Shown here: one piece after another, positions 20,977 to 33,077 of the stretch
Position numbering within the stretch: the first letter of the stretch is position 1
Layout: each line of letters starts with the position of its first letter
Source: Chamaecrista fasciculata
Lineage: Eukaryota; Streptophyta; Magnoliopsida; Fabales; Fabaceae
Assembly: GCA_003254925.1 (NCBI GenBank)
Contig: QANZ01033005.1
Span: 63,083 to 127,082 of the forward strand
Direction: 5' to 3'
DNA: 64,000 nucleotides
Translations under genes and position numbers: made by a program
Notes under the pieces: generated by a model
Told to the model about the DNA's origin: nothing
Database searches by the model: none
The model's input: the letters and a program-made list of their open reading frames with translations, nothing else

Positions 20977-23900
20977 ATGATGAACTTCAATGGTAGGACC
21001 ACCCTCTTCCTCTGTTTCTCCCTGCTTTACCTCCCCATTTTTGTTCATCCTTACACTCCTGTTGATCTCTTCAGCATCAACTGTGGTTCTTCTAGTAACA
21101 TAACAGACTCTGATCGATCATGGGTCGGAGACATAGGCAACAAAATCTCTCTCACTGAAACCCAAAACAAATCAATCGTTGCTCAATCACTCACTCAATC
21201 TCCTTCTGTACCTCAAGTTCCATACACCACAGCTCGTCTCTCTCACACCCAATTTTCCTATTCATTCCCTGTCACTCAAGGCCCGAAATTCCTTCGTCTC
21301 TTCTTCTACCCATCTTCATACCCAGGTTTTGATCGATTCAACTCCTTCTTCACTGTCAAAGCCAATGTCTACACACTCCTTAAGGACTTCAATGCTTCCG
21401 TCACCGCCGATGCTTACACCGACGAAACCATATTGAGAGAATACTGCATCTACGTTGGTGATGGTGAGAGGCTCAACTTAACCTTTTCTGCAAACACATC
21501 ATCAAACCCTGATCACTATGCTTTTATTAACGGAATCGAAATTGTGTCCATGCCTGACTATCTCTATTACACCAATCCCAGTGAGCATGGATTCAAATTG
21601 GTTGGTTCTACAACCCTGTTCAGTCTGGAAAATAGTATTGCCCTCGAGAATGATTACAGACTAATCGCTGGTGGGACAACGATCTCACCAAGGAGTGATA
21701 CGGGGATGCTTAGGTCTTGGGAGACTGATAACGATTATGTGCTTTCACCAAGTTCTCTACCTACTGATATCAACCAGGATACTAAACTCAGTTTCACTGT
21801 GATTCCTAATTACACAGCACCAGACCAGGTATATCGATCATCACGATCTATGAGTAAGAATCAGAATGCGAACCGAAAATCTAACCTGACATGGGAATTT
21901 CCTCTTGATCCTGGCTTTATCTACATGCTGAGACTTCATTTCTGTGAGCTTGATCCGGATATTGATGAAGCCAATAACAGACTGTTCGATATTTACATAG
22001 AAGACCAATTGGCTGAGCAAGGTGCAAATGTTTTAAATTGGGGCAAGGGAAAAGGGGTTCCTGTGTATAGAGATTATGCCATTTTTATTACAGAGGATTC
22101 TCTCTCACTCAAAATGCATCCTGACCCGAATTACAATGTCAATTCTGAATACAGTGATGCCTTCTTGAATGGACTCGAGATTTTCAAAATCAGTGACAGT
22201 AATAATCTCGCCGGGCCAAACCCTAATCCACCTCCACAAATTCCTCCCAATCCGGATAATCAACCACGAAATCGTTCAACAAAATCCAGAAAATCGATCG
22301 TAATCGCGGTCGTCGTTGCGATTTTCATCGTTGTTTTTCTCTCCACCGTCGTTTTACTTCTCCTCCTCCTCAATCGCAAGAAGAAACTCAAAAACCCTAA
22401 ATCGAGCGACGGAACTTCCAAATGGGCTCCGTTCTCGTTCGCCACAACCACAACCAAATCCGCCGCGAACTCTCACGGCTCATCCCTACCGTCCGATCTC
22501 TGCCGTTACTTCACCATCGCCGAGATCCAAGCCGCCACCAACAACTTCGACGAAATCTTCACCGTCGGCGGCGGCGGATTCGGCAACGTGTACAAAGGGT
22601 ACATCGACGACGGCCAAACTCCGGTGGCGATAAAACGCCTGAAACCGGGATCGCAACAAGGGTTTCACGAATTCAAAACAGAGATCGAGATGCTCTCGCA
22701 ACTTCGCCATCTTCATCTCGTTTCTCTTATCGGATACTCCAACGAGAACAACGAGATGATCTTGGTGTACGATTTCATGACACGTGGCACCCTCCGTGAT
22801 CATCTCTACAACACCGAGAATCCCGCGCTGACGTGGAAGCAACGGATCCAGATCTGTATCGGAGCAGCACGAGGACTCCATTATTTACATACGGGTTAGT
22901 GATGCAAACTTATTAATAAAGTAATTTTTTATTATGGCCAAAATCTTATTTTGGTCCCTTATGTTTGCTAAAAATTATATTTTAGTCCCTCAAGTTTTTT
23001 TTCGTTTCGTTTTGATCCTTCATGTTCGCTCAAAGTTCTGGTTTGGTCCCTCAAGTTTCTAAAAAGTTCCACCATTAGTCGTCAATTCTTTTTCATCCAC
23101 TTTTTCGTTTCCCAACAATTTTAATTTTACTCTTTTACAAAAGGGAAGGACTTTAATGTAAAAGAAAAAAATTGTTGGAAGAAGAATGTTAGTTTTTTTT
23201 TTCTATTTTTTAACGAAAAACTGGATGGAAAAGAGTCATAGACTAATGGCAAAACTTTCTGGAATTTTGAGGACCAAAATGAAACTTTGAGTAAACATAA
23301 GAGACCAAAAATGGAACAAAAAAAACTTGAGGGACCAAAATGGAACCTTGACCAAACATGAGGGACCAAAACGGAAAAAAAAAACTTGAGGGATCAAAAC
23401 AGAACATTGAGCAAATATAAAGGACCAAAGTAGAACTTTGGCCCTTTATCATTTTTCCCCACTTTACATGTTAGAATTTCCTTTTACATACAGGTGCGAA
23501 GCACATGATTATTCACCGCGATGTGAAAACCACCAACATATTGTTAGACGAGAAATGGATCGCGAAGGTTTCAGATTTCGGGTTATCTAGAATCGGGCCG
23601 ACAAATGGGTCGAAGTGCCACGTCAGCACGGTGGTGAAAGGGAGTATCGGGTATTTGGATCCGGAGTATTACAAACGTCAGCGTTTAACGGAGAAGTCTG
23701 ACGTGTACTCATTTGGCGTGGTGATGTTTGAGGTTTTATGCGGGAGGCCGCCGTTTATTCGAACGGCAGAGAAGAGACAGGTGTCGTTAGTTGATTGGGC
23801 GAGGCATTGTTATAAGAATGGGACGCTGAGTCAGATTGTGGACCCCACTTTGAGAGGGAAGATAGCGAATGAGTGTTTGTGGAAATACGGTGAGATTGCT

Positions 23901-24305
23901 GTGAGTTGTTTGCTTGATGATGGAACGCAAAGACCGTCAATGAACGACGTCGTTTGGGGGTTGGAGTTTGCGTTGCAGTTACAAGAGAATGCTGAGAAGA
24001 CGAGGAAAGTGATGGAAGGTGGGGAGATAGGAAATATTGAAGAGAATAAAGAAGGAGGTAATAATAATAATAATGATAATAATAAGAGAAAGAATAGTAG
24101 TGAGGAAATTAGTGATGATGGGATATTTAGTAGTAGTAGTTGTAGTGGGATAGTTTCGGATTATTTTAATAAGAGTAGTGGAGTGAGTGTGAGAAGTAGT
24201 ACAATAATGGAGAATGTTAACGAAGATTATATTTACAAGGAGAGTGATAGATTGATGTCTGGTGGTACTGTTTTCTCTGAGATTATTGACCCAAAGGGAC
24301 GATGA
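20977..24305 (+). CDS. FERONIA-like CrRLK1L receptor kinase (909 aa, one intron)
   Basis: Coding parts 20977-22894 and 23494-24305 (1918 + 812 = 2730 bases, 909 codons plus stop) join as ACG-G|GT-GCG across a GTTAGT donor and CATACAG acceptor, restoring [12 protein letters not shown] exactly as in the intronless neighbour. Layout: signal peptide (1-25), two malectin-like units (about 28-195 and 230-405, with [10 protein letters not shown] at 189-198), Pro-rich stalk, transmembrane helix (438-466), LPSDLCRYF, kinase with [10 protein letters not shown] (530-539), Lys553 in VAIK, HRD (647-649) and DFG (667-669). Its C-terminus SEIIDPKGR resembles that of FERONIA. All catalytic residues are present. 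Family role: plasma-membrane sensor for RALF peptides and wall status. The intron is mostly a Mutator-like MITE. One Cys of the usual LIGYC is Ser here. The opposite orientation to 10748-13348 and clear sequence divergence suggest an older duplication. Family certain; exact ortholog not. Confidence 0.95.
22936..23442. mobile_element. Mutator-like MITE inside the receptor-kinase intron
   Basis: Starts GGCCAAAATCTTATTTTGGT and ends in the inverse ACCAAAGTAGAACTTTGGCC. Arms of more than 100 bases repeat GGTCCCTCAAGTTT-type lines. Flanks TTTTATTAT and CTTTATCAT agree at 7 of 9 bases, fitting the 9-base target duplications of Mutator elements, which is exact in the sister copy at 29550-30306. It makes up 507 of the 599 intron bases and leaves donor and acceptor untouched. 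Confidence 0.75.
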
Positions 24306-25345
24306 GGGGAAAAGTTGAAGGATATATAAGATTGTACAAATATATATAGTTTAATAGTTTATTAGTTATAAGTTTAGTTCCTCTTATTAGATGAGCTAGT
24401 TATGAAATCCTCACGATTTCAAATTGTTCACTTACTAAGGTTTTGGGTTTATATTGCATGGACATTAATTATTACAGGTACAGTATAATACACATTAAAA
24501 TAATTATAATATTAAACATTCTAACATGTTCATGCATATATATGTGAGTATGTCCATTTCCAGTATACTACTCGTCCTTCTACTATCCTATTGAATTATC
24601 TTTTACCTAATTTATGTTTAATTTTGAGGAAACATACATGTATAATGTACCCATTATATAATCATGTAAGATAAAGATAATCCTTATTAAGTACATCATA
24701 AACCTCACATGTCATTACTCAGAAGATCAATCATAGTCAATCTAATCAATCCTCTTTAGGAGTAATTAGGGAATGTGTTCTCTCCAAGAGTAACTAACCT
24801 AATATTTCTCCATCTGGTCTTTGAATTTGCAATAAATTCAATGTAAAAAAATTGGAAGTAAAAGCTTAAATTTCCCACAAAAAAAAAAACTTTAAAGGAT
24901 GAACTCTTAAACTTGTCTCCAAGCTTTAAAGACTTGCAAGGATAAACTTAATAGTAGAAAGAGACTCCCACGATAAAACTCTAACACTTAAGTAACTCTA
25001 AAGACATTAAAAGTAAAAAGAATATAAGAGAATTCAACTAAATTATACTAAGACACAGGATTTATATATTTAAGATTGTTGAGGGACAGTTGAACTAAAT
25101 ATTTTCATGAGGTAATCATTCCTAACAAAAATCATGGAAAGACAGTTGTAACAATTTTGATAGTGAAATGTTCCCCTCATATATGAAAAGTAGAAGACAT
25201 GCTAGATCCAATGGACCAATGGATTGGGTTGGGTCAATAAGTGAGATTATTCTGTAGCAAATACCTTATTAGTATCTTATTCATCTATTACCCATAATTA
25301 TTTTATGTACTCCTTCCGATTCTATATATATATATATTATATATA
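24306..25345. other. 3' flank of receptor kinase and AT-rich sequence
   Basis: No gene, RNA or defined transposon recognised. Confidence 0.5.
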
Positions 25346-25912
25346 GGCAAAACATTCTTTCGTGCCCCTAACGTTTGCGGTGATTTTCAGTTATGCTCCT
25401 AACGTTTCATTTGTGTCAATTGTGCCCTCAATGTGAAACGTTAGTTTCAATTATGCCTCCAATTTCAATCATCCACAAAAACAAACACCATTTTTGCACA
25501 ATTTGAGCTCGATTTTGATCAGATTTCATATGGGTTTCAATTTTCGGACATCACAAACTTGATTCCTTGGATCAATTTCAAAGATTAAGTTTAAAATAGC
25601 CCCAAATCCGAAGAAAATCGGACCCGATGAACACCAGAAAGGACCAAAACGAAATGCAGCAAAACGAAGCATTTTTCTCAAAATTTCCATGTGCAAAATG
25701 ATCCTTAGGAGTCGAAAATGAGTACTCATATGAAATCTGATCAAAACCGAGCTCAAATTGTGCGAAAATGGTGTTTTTTTTGTGGATGATTGAAATTGAG
25801 GGCATAATTGAAACTAACGTTTCACATTGGGGGCACAACGGACACAAATGAAACGTTAGGGACATAACTGAAAATCACCGCTAACGTTAAGGGCACGAAA
25901 GGGTGTTTTGCC
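25346..25912. mobile_element. Foldback-type element with inverted arms of about 200 bases
   Basis: Left arm begins GGCAAAACATTCTTTCGTGC and continues through CGGTGATTTTCAGTTATG and GAAACGTTAGTTTCAATTAT. The right arm is the near-perfect inverse, ending in GTTTTGCC. The arms extend past ATCCACAAAAA and GAGCTCGATTTTGATCAGAT, leaving little unpaired centre. Both ends abut TATATA. The small ORFs on its minus strand are shadows of the inverted repeat. A second copy lies at 33078-33615. Confidence 0.7.
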
Positions 25913-27198
25913 TATATATATGTGTGATGTTTTGGAGAATTTGTTTTTTTAAAATATCTTATGTTTACAAATTCAAGAGAACATTAATTATTTTTTTACC
26001 ATTCTATCCCTATTATATATAGTAGAGTCATAAATGAATAAACATTTCTCAACTAATTTAATATGAATAGTTTAGTCTTTTTATCTCATTTTTTTCTTCA
26101 TTTTAAGTGAACTAATCATTTCTTTAATCTTTCTTCATTTACCTTAAGTTGATAATATCTTCTTACGAACATTAAAAAATTTTTCATTTTCCTTTTAAAC
26201 TTAGCTTTCTTGGTGTTTCAATCACGAATTAATGAAAAGTGAATGAAGACAACGAAAAGAGTCACATTTTTTTGTGATGTGTCGCTTTTGTTATTTATAC
26301 CGACAAATTTGACTTTTCAAAAGTGTTAGTGTATGGAGAAGACCACTCGCCTTATCCACAGGCCACAGGCCTTTGCCATAGGAAGACACAAAACATCAAT
26401 CATATAAGTTCAAGTTTATTTTGTATTTCACGGTATTATTTTGTAATGTTGGTTTTACTTAGTTTGTTGGTAGTCTTTTTAGGTTATTGTATTCTACTTG
26501 TTTTATGATGTTTTATTATTTTGGTATATCTACTACTTATTTGTGATTATTATATATTCCATGAATGTTTAATTTTGTCTTTTATATAATCCTATTAGGG
26601 TGAGAACACTATTTCAATAATCACAAACTCATGCTTTGCTCCGGTTTAATTTAGGGAAGAGAAAAAAAATTATAAGTTATAACTAGTGCCTTGCCATGTA
26701 CAAAGGTCCACATTATGCCTAATTAAGATAATTTTTTATATATATATATTGGTTCCTAATAAAATAAAGATACTTGACAAAAAAATAATAATCAATCTTA
26801 ATAGTGAAAAAGTATATAATATAACATTTTGCATAAACATAAAAGAAAGAGAGTATAAATAAAACTTAGCTTAGAATTTTATAACAAAAAATATAATAAT
26901 TTTACTTAGTTTTTTCTTTTATTATATCTCAAACAAGTATAATTTAGGGGTTGATTGGATTAGGTTTGGGATACTTTTGAATTTTAATAACTTTTATTCC
27001 TCTTTTTAATTTTATCATACTTTCAAATTTTTATAAACTTTAAAATTTAAAGATCTCTATATATTATTATTTTTTAGTCTTTATTTAAGATTCATTATTT
27101 GAATATCAGATTAATAATTTCTCTTTATCATTTTTAATATTTTTGTTTGGTAATTAAATATTAATATACAAATTTTGGTTAGTGATAAACTAGAAAAT
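25913..27198. other. AT-rich intergenic sequence
   Basis: No gene recognised. A 61-codon ORF at 26323-26508 has no recognisable domain. 26160-26280 weakly resembles 47830-47930, left of the second RALF duplicate, and may be an old piece of the same duplicated flank. Confidence 0.35.
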
Positions 27199-27792
27199 TG
27201 TCACACTTACCTAGTTCAACGAGTGAGGGCTGCAAGAGCAAGTTGATCGTCCAAGTACCTACAAGAACTTCACAGGGGGCCCTGCGAAGAATACTATCCG
27301 ACGCTCAAGTTAGTATATGAGAGATGTGAGAGCAAGAGAATTCTGAAAGGTGAGAAGTAGCTAACCTTGGTCTGTTGGGTTGAGCTCTATTTATAGAGCA
27401 AGGAGAGAGTGGTGGCTACCGCGGAGGGCGCACCACGTAGTTGGGCACGATCTCCACCAGCGAGAATGGTGGAGACCGAGAATTGCGGGACAAGGCAATC
27501 GTGGGTGATTGCGTGCTGCGTACTGGGCGGGCGCCAGACGACTGGAGAACGTGGGTATGACTAAGTCCGTGACCCACGATCTCCCCCAGCGAAGATTGCG
27601 GGGCAAGGCAGTAGTGAGTGACTGCGTGTTAATCTAGAGGCGCGCGTCATGACCATGGATGGATCACGACCGCCCCTAAGTGTGCAGAGGGTACTTGATG
27701 GGCTCTAGTGCGCCTTGCCAAGCTTGGCTTGAAGGGGAGAAGAGGCCCGGTTCGAGGGCCATATAGGCGTACGTCCAGATAGTGATGTATCA
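27199..27792 (-). mobile_element. Solo-LTR-like sequence
   Basis: A GC-richer island bounded by TGTCACAC and GTATCA on the plus strand. On the minus strand it has a TATA box (CTCTATAAATAGAGCTC, near 27389-27405) followed by an R/U5-like leader that ends GTGTGACA. No coding region and no matching second LTR nearby. I could not find a clean 5-base target duplication. Confidence 0.45.
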
Positions 27793-29013
27793 GTTAGAAT
27801 TGTTGAAAAATTAAATAAAATTAAATATCAACTATAAGGATATTATATTATTATTATTATTATAATCTTCACATTTAAACGCATCTCACCCTATTAATCA
27901 TATTATAATTAGTCTCATCCCACTTCATTTCTTTTCACTTTCACCCCAATCTTTCTAAAACTCTCCTTTGTTTTGTCCGTTTACATGGGAAAGTAATGGC
28001 TAGCCCAAATGCTGAATGAAAAGGGAAAAAAACTTTGATTTCATGATCCTCTTGTGCACAAAAAGTCCAACGAAAGCCCAAAACACTTACAATAGCCCAT
28101 CTTAATTATCGAAAGGAAGCTAAGAAAGTAGATCATGGCCCATAAAGAGAATTCTTGGGAAGCAACTCCTAGCACATATTCCAATTTGAGGTATTTGGAA
28201 AGTGTGAAAGGAGGAAGATAATGGAGGATTAAAAATTAATCTCTCGGTCTTTTTCCCTCCAATTTTCGACTCACCAAACAAGGAGGAGAGGTATCAAATA
28301 ATCTCTTCCCTCCCCTCTCCTTCTCCCTCAATCTCCTCGGTCCGAACAAAGTCTAAATAATTAAACAAATCTATTAAGTTGCAAATTTCTTGAAGTTTCA
28401 CAATAAAATTAGGTATTAACAAAATAGTTATATCGATTGATGATAACGAATGAAGCGGCCTATTGATCGATCAAACCATCTTTATATTTTCTCATGAAAC
28501 CTAATTTCTTAGTCGGATTAGATATGTCAACATTAAAATTATTATAATTATTTAGATAATTTTTATTATTAATGATTACTCAGACAATCTTATATATACA
28601 AAATTTAATACTCTTAAATATAGTTTTGGTGAATTTTTCTTACATTATAGGAGAGCATGTTAAGTTACCCACAAAATAGTTATCTCATTATATATATTTA
28701 GTTTGAATACCCTTTAAATAAACAATGTGGAACTTAAACAGAAACTCTCGTGTGAAATTATTTTGTAATTATTACGAGAAAATAATTGATTTATTGTATT
28801 TCTGACAGTAAAAAAAAAATTCTATAATCAGAAAATAAATTAAAAAAAAATCGCCAGTTGGTTCTATCTCACATGAAATTCACAATTATTGTTACACTTA
28901 CAATCACCCAACTTACACAACCCCAGAAATTAACACGTATACAGGATGAACAATTACAAAAGAAACATCTTCAAGATGTATAATTATAACAATAATAATA
29001 GTAATAATAATTC
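27793..29013. other. AT-rich intergenic sequence
   Basis: Contains an (ATT)n run near 27846-27861; otherwise nothing recognised. The last 200 bases form the RALF 3' flank: CACAATTATT and ACCCCAGAAATTAACACG resemble the flanks of the other RALF copies. Confidence 0.5.
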
Positions 29014-29274
29014 TCATGAACAATCCCTCTTGAAATCACTGCATTTTTCGTCACGATAGCTTCCATTTTTAGGGGGAAGGCAGCTACGATAGCTTTTGTT
29101 CACAGGACACTTCACAGAATCCTCATTCTTGTTCTCGTCACCGACAAGGCAGTCGACGGAGCCGCCGCTGCACATGGTGGCGGCGGCAAAGCTGGCGTTG
29201 AACTTTCTTGAAGTTGCGGTGGTGAGAAGTGTGATGGGGATGATGAGGAATAGTAATGAGAATTCGTTGTTCAT
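29014..29274 (-). CDS. Short RALF-like peptide precursor (86 aa) lacking the processing segment
   Basis: Signal peptide (about residues 1-22, SLLFLIIPITLLTTATS), prodomain pair CSGGSVDC (35-42), and then, after only about 11 residues, the mature four-Cys region: CPVNKSYRSC, LPPKNGS, and C-x6-C at the end. Compared with the copies at 17.5, 42.5 and 49.2 kb it lacks the roughly 25-35 residues carrying HxRVARxL, where RALF precursors are normally cut. It may be secreted uncut, be cut elsewhere, or be on the way to losing function, but the frame is intact and all six Cys are kept. Like the other RALF genes it is on the minus strand, about 4.7 kb downstream of the second receptor kinase. Confidence 0.8.
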   Translation of the reverse strand: MNNEFSLLFLIIPITLLTTATSRKFNASFAAATMCSGGSVDCLVGDENKNEDSVKCPVNKSYRSCLPPKNGSYRDEKCSDFKRDCS

Positions 29275-29549
29275 TATTTTGGCGTCTCCACAATTTGTTT
29301 TGCTCTGTTTTGTCCTTTTTAATCTTTAGCTGTTGTTTAAATTAATTAAAAGTTGTCCAACATCAATAGATGCTTGCTTCTGGTAAGGGAAAAGAAAAAG
29401 AAAATTTAATATTTCATCCTCCAATTTCTATACTTTTAAATTTTAATGATTTGGTTTTTTTAAAAACATAGAGATATACTATTTACACTTTATATAATTA
29501 CAAATATCAACTAAGTAGTTAGTCTCTAAAGTATTTCTTGTTATTTAAA

Positions 29550-30306
29550 GGCCAAAGTCCTATTTTGGTCCCTCTATTATACTCATTGTTCTAAATAGGT
29601 CCCTCAGTTATTTTTTGTTCCATATTAGTCCCTTAGTTATCCAAAATTTGTTAAAGTTGGTCCCTCTAACGTTTTGTTTTTGGACAAATTCACTTAAAAT
29701 CTTAATTTATTTCCTTTTCTTACGTTTTGATCCTATTATAAAAAGAAAAAGACCTTAATGTAAGAAAATAAAACTTTTGGGGATGAAAGTTTATTTTTCC
29801 CTAGGAAGCATGGACACTGACACGGACACGGGACACGACACAGACACGGACACAGCGACACGCTAAACTCTCAAAATTACGCGACACGACACGTCATATA
29901 TTTATATATATAAATAATTAAATATTCATAATTTTTAATGAAAAAATTAAAAATTACAAGTTTTATTCATAATATATGTCATATGTATTATTATTTTCTC
30001 TTATATGTCATGTTAAAGTCACTAAAAATTGATTTATATTTTAAAATTTATGAATATGTGTCGTGTCGGTGTCGTACGGGTGTCGGACACTGACACGTGT
30101 CTGACACGGCGACACGCTCTCAAAATGAAGTGTCCATGCTTCTTAGATTTTTCCTCTTTTTTTAACAGAAAAATCGATGGAAAACGTTAGAGGCACCAAC
30201 TTTGACAAGTTTTGGGTAACTGAGGGACCAATATGGAACGGAAAATAACTGAGAGACCTATTTGGAACAATGAGCATAACAGAGGGACCAAAATAGGACT
30301 TTGGCC
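29550..30306. mobile_element. Mutator-like MITE with exact 9-base target duplication
   Basis: Ends GGCCAAAGTCCTATTTTGGT and the inverse ACCAAAATAGGACTTTGGCC. Flanked on both sides by TTATTTAAA (29541-29549 and 30307-30315). The 9-base duplication and long inverted ends fit a non-autonomous Mutator element. Same family as 22936-23442 and 48260-48719. A hAT MITE is inserted in its middle. Confidence 0.85.
29811..30146. mobile_element. hAT-type MITE nested in the Mutator MITE
   Basis: Terminal inverted repeats CTAGGAAGCATGGACACT and AGTGTCCATGCTTCTTAG (17 of 18 paired), with subterminal GACACG motifs repeated in both arms. Exact 8-base target duplication ATTTTTCC at 29803-29810 and 30147-30154, as hAT elements make. 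Non-coding. Confidence 0.85.
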
Positions 30307-30372
30307 TTATTTAAATAATGACATAGTTGTTAAATTCACATGTGTCATTATTAAATGTTACATATTAATGTC

Positions 30373-30597
30373 TTTTTTTTTTTTTGTGAAAGAAAGTTTA
30401 AGTTGGGGTAAACATCAATATCCTACTAGCCACTTGGGTAAGGAAATATCTCTCAATCTCTTTGAAAATTTACAAGAAGAGTTAATATATCACCCACCAA
30501 ATAAGACATTCATATTGATTAGAGGATTTGAACAATTGCCCTTGTAAGCTAAGAGCTCAAACCTTAACCAAGTGTGTCATTTTCTATTGGCAATGGC
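30373..30597 (-). mobile_element. tRNA-derived SINE
   Basis: Minus strand: A-box-like ACTTGGTTAAGGTTTGAGCTC region, B-box-like TTGTTCAAATCCTC, and an A tail (T run at 30373-30385). Flanked by ACATATTAATGTC at 30360-30372 and 30598-30610. The small plus-strand ORF across it is meaningless. Confidence 0.8.
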
Positions 30598-30610
30598 ACA
30601 TATTAATGTC

Positions 30611-31777
30611 AAATGTATAAAAAGTCAAAAAATAATGACCACAATAAGTTCCGGTGTCCATTACTTTAATTTCTTTAATTTTTGTAGTTACAATACCTAG
30701 AGTTTAAGAATAATGTCACAACTAGGGTTCTTCTTTTGTGATCTCTTTTTCTTCTAAATATGAGTTGTAAATATTAAAAAAATGATTATACAATGAGTCA
30801 AAATCTTCGGTCTTACTATTTTTATCCGTTCGAGGCGACGGAAACAATAATAATACAATTTTTATGTTTGGTTTCTCAATTATTTAAGATATTATAGTGA
30901 CATTTAATGTGAACCACGTTGGCAATGAACATTCATATTATCATATATATTAGTTAACAAATAACATCTGAGGAACTGGAAACCAAAAAAAAAAATAACA
31001 TCTGAGGAACTAAATAATTGATGATTATAAAAAAATCAGAGACCGAGTATTTTATTTCTATTTTTCAAAAACTAAACAATTTACTCCAATAAAAATTAAG
31101 AGACTAAATAATAAATTTTATTTTTTAAAAAAAAGAACTACATATACCAAACTAACGTGTAACTTTGTTAAAATTGAAATAGATTTTAGTCTTTGAAATG
31201 TTTATAAATAGACAAATCAATCTCTAAAATATTAAAATAGATAATTTAGTTTTTTAAAAAAATAAAAAATATATACTTATTAATCAAATAAATATATCAT
31301 TTGATAGAAATAGTCTAATAAATATAATGTTTGATACTCTTAAAAACTAATGAATGTATCATCTAATTTTGTGTAGACTAAATTAGTTATTTTAATTTTT
31401 TAAAAATTAGAAAATTTTACGTTAAAATGTTAAAGTTGAAATATTTTAATGAAGATGGCAGCATTCGTTGCTTTGGAATTGTTTGATTAGATGATTGTTC
31501 AAAAAGAAAAAAGTTAAATGAAATGGTCGTTTGTCGTTAGAAGATTGCAGTACAACAACGCTGTATGATTTTGTTTTTTGGCCAACAACGCTTTATGATT
31601 TTCTTTTGAAAAAAAAAGGAGGAAAAACTTTTTCTCAGATTCTTTTTCTTTTATCTTTCTCTCACTTTTCTAATTATTTAGATTTGAGTTTTGTTAAAAA
31701 AGTTAGATAGTTTGAACTATTTTTTTTTATCTCAATCTTTCTTCTCATTTTTTTCAATAAAAATTAAAAAAAAAAAT
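30611..31777. other. AT-rich intergenic sequence
   Basis: Repeated TTAGTTTTTTAAAA / CTAAATAAT phrases suggest a very decayed inverted-repeat element (about 30880-31430). No gene. Confidence 0.4.
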
Positions 31778-32258
31778 TGTATCACTCTATACAAGAGTGA
31801 CCTGACCAGGCTCCATTGAGGCTTTTTATAATATTTTTTTTTTTATTTTTATGGATATCCTGCCTCTGCTCCTGAGAGTCTTCCTTGGGTTCCTACAAAG
31901 ATAACTTCAATGGGGGTTTTAGTCCCCAGAAGAGCCTCCAACGTTCAAGTCAGAATTCGGGCAGAGTAACAGTAATATTCCAAAAACATCTTAAAGTCTT
32001 ACCTCGCGGATCTCCTATTTATAAGGCTGGAAGGGGGGAACGTCCTGCCTAGGCCTGTGACCTAAACCATTATCCTCCTAGGTTAGTTGCGTAGGCCTGG
32101 CTTGTCGGGTTCGTGTGTCTCCACTATGTTTGTGGTCCCCCTTCCAATGGCTGTTTAGATCATCTGCGTGCGGTGCTCCTCCGTCCGGTCTTCTGGGTAA
32201 CTGAGCAATGGGCCGCTTGGTCCTTATTCCATCAGGTCCTTTGGGCCTTACTCTATCA
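31778..32258 (-). mobile_element. Second solo-LTR-like sequence
   Basis: Bounded by TGTATCACTC and CTCTATCA on the plus strand. The minus strand has a TATA box in CTTATAAATAGGAGATC (near 32009-32025) followed by a leader. GC-rich compared with its surroundings; no ORF of meaning. Different family from 27199-27792. Confidence 0.4.
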
Positions 32259-33077
32259 ATTTTAAACAAAATTGTCTAAATTAATAGACGTTGGAACTTT
32301 GGCCAAAGACTAAAGAGAAAAATAATTTTATAATTGCCTGTACGGTAAGTAAATAGTAATTAATAATTAATATTTAGGCCTATGTATTTGTTTTTGGGTA
32401 AGTCTACAAGGCACTTGAGTTATAAAATACTCTAGGCTCTTTGTGTTTATCTTTATTCATTAAAATTTGTAATACTTATTTTTCTTTTTTTATTTTTATT
32501 AAAAAAAATAAACAAGCATATGAGAAGTGAAAGTCCAATTTGTTTTAGCAATCGAACTCTTTACATCTTCACCATTGTTTTTGAGAAAAACTCATTATTT
32601 GGCTGCGATACAAACTGCTGCCATATCTCTAATATATTTAGCTACAAATATCTCTTTTAATATTTAGATGGTCCGACCGTCAACTAAACATTAAAACGAG
32701 TTGGTTCAACATAAAAATAAAATTAGTAGTTATTAGACCGGATTGGATCGGATTTAACCAGTCAGAATCGTTGAACCGACGCTCCAACTGCTTACAGATT
32801 TTTTGTTTTATAATTTCACATTTTAACTTTAAAAAATATTTAATGAAATTAGATCTAAAACTCACTTAATTTATTTTATTTTATAATAAAAAATATTTGA
32901 TTTGCATAAAATTTATTACATTTAAAAAACTATCTAGCTAAATATGTGTTATGTTATCTTTATTTTATGTATTTATTTTATTGTTTTAACAAACTGTCTA
33001 GCTATATATGTGTTATCTAACTTTAAAAATTACAATAAAATTTTTAAGTAAAATAATATATATATATATATATATAA
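32259..33077. other. AT-rich intergenic sequence
   Basis: No gene recognised. It ends in a TA microsatellite (about 33056-33076) next to the foldback element. Confidence 0.5.

Noticed and set aside
22316..22881. Arg/Ser/Pro-rich ORFs over the second receptor kinase
   Set aside because: Alternate frames of the GC-richer kinase coding sequence.
23127..23452. Minus-strand ORFs rich in Phe/Ser/Lys
   Set aside because: Translations of the inverted arms of the intronic Mutator MITE; similar ORFs come from the other copy at 48509-48733.
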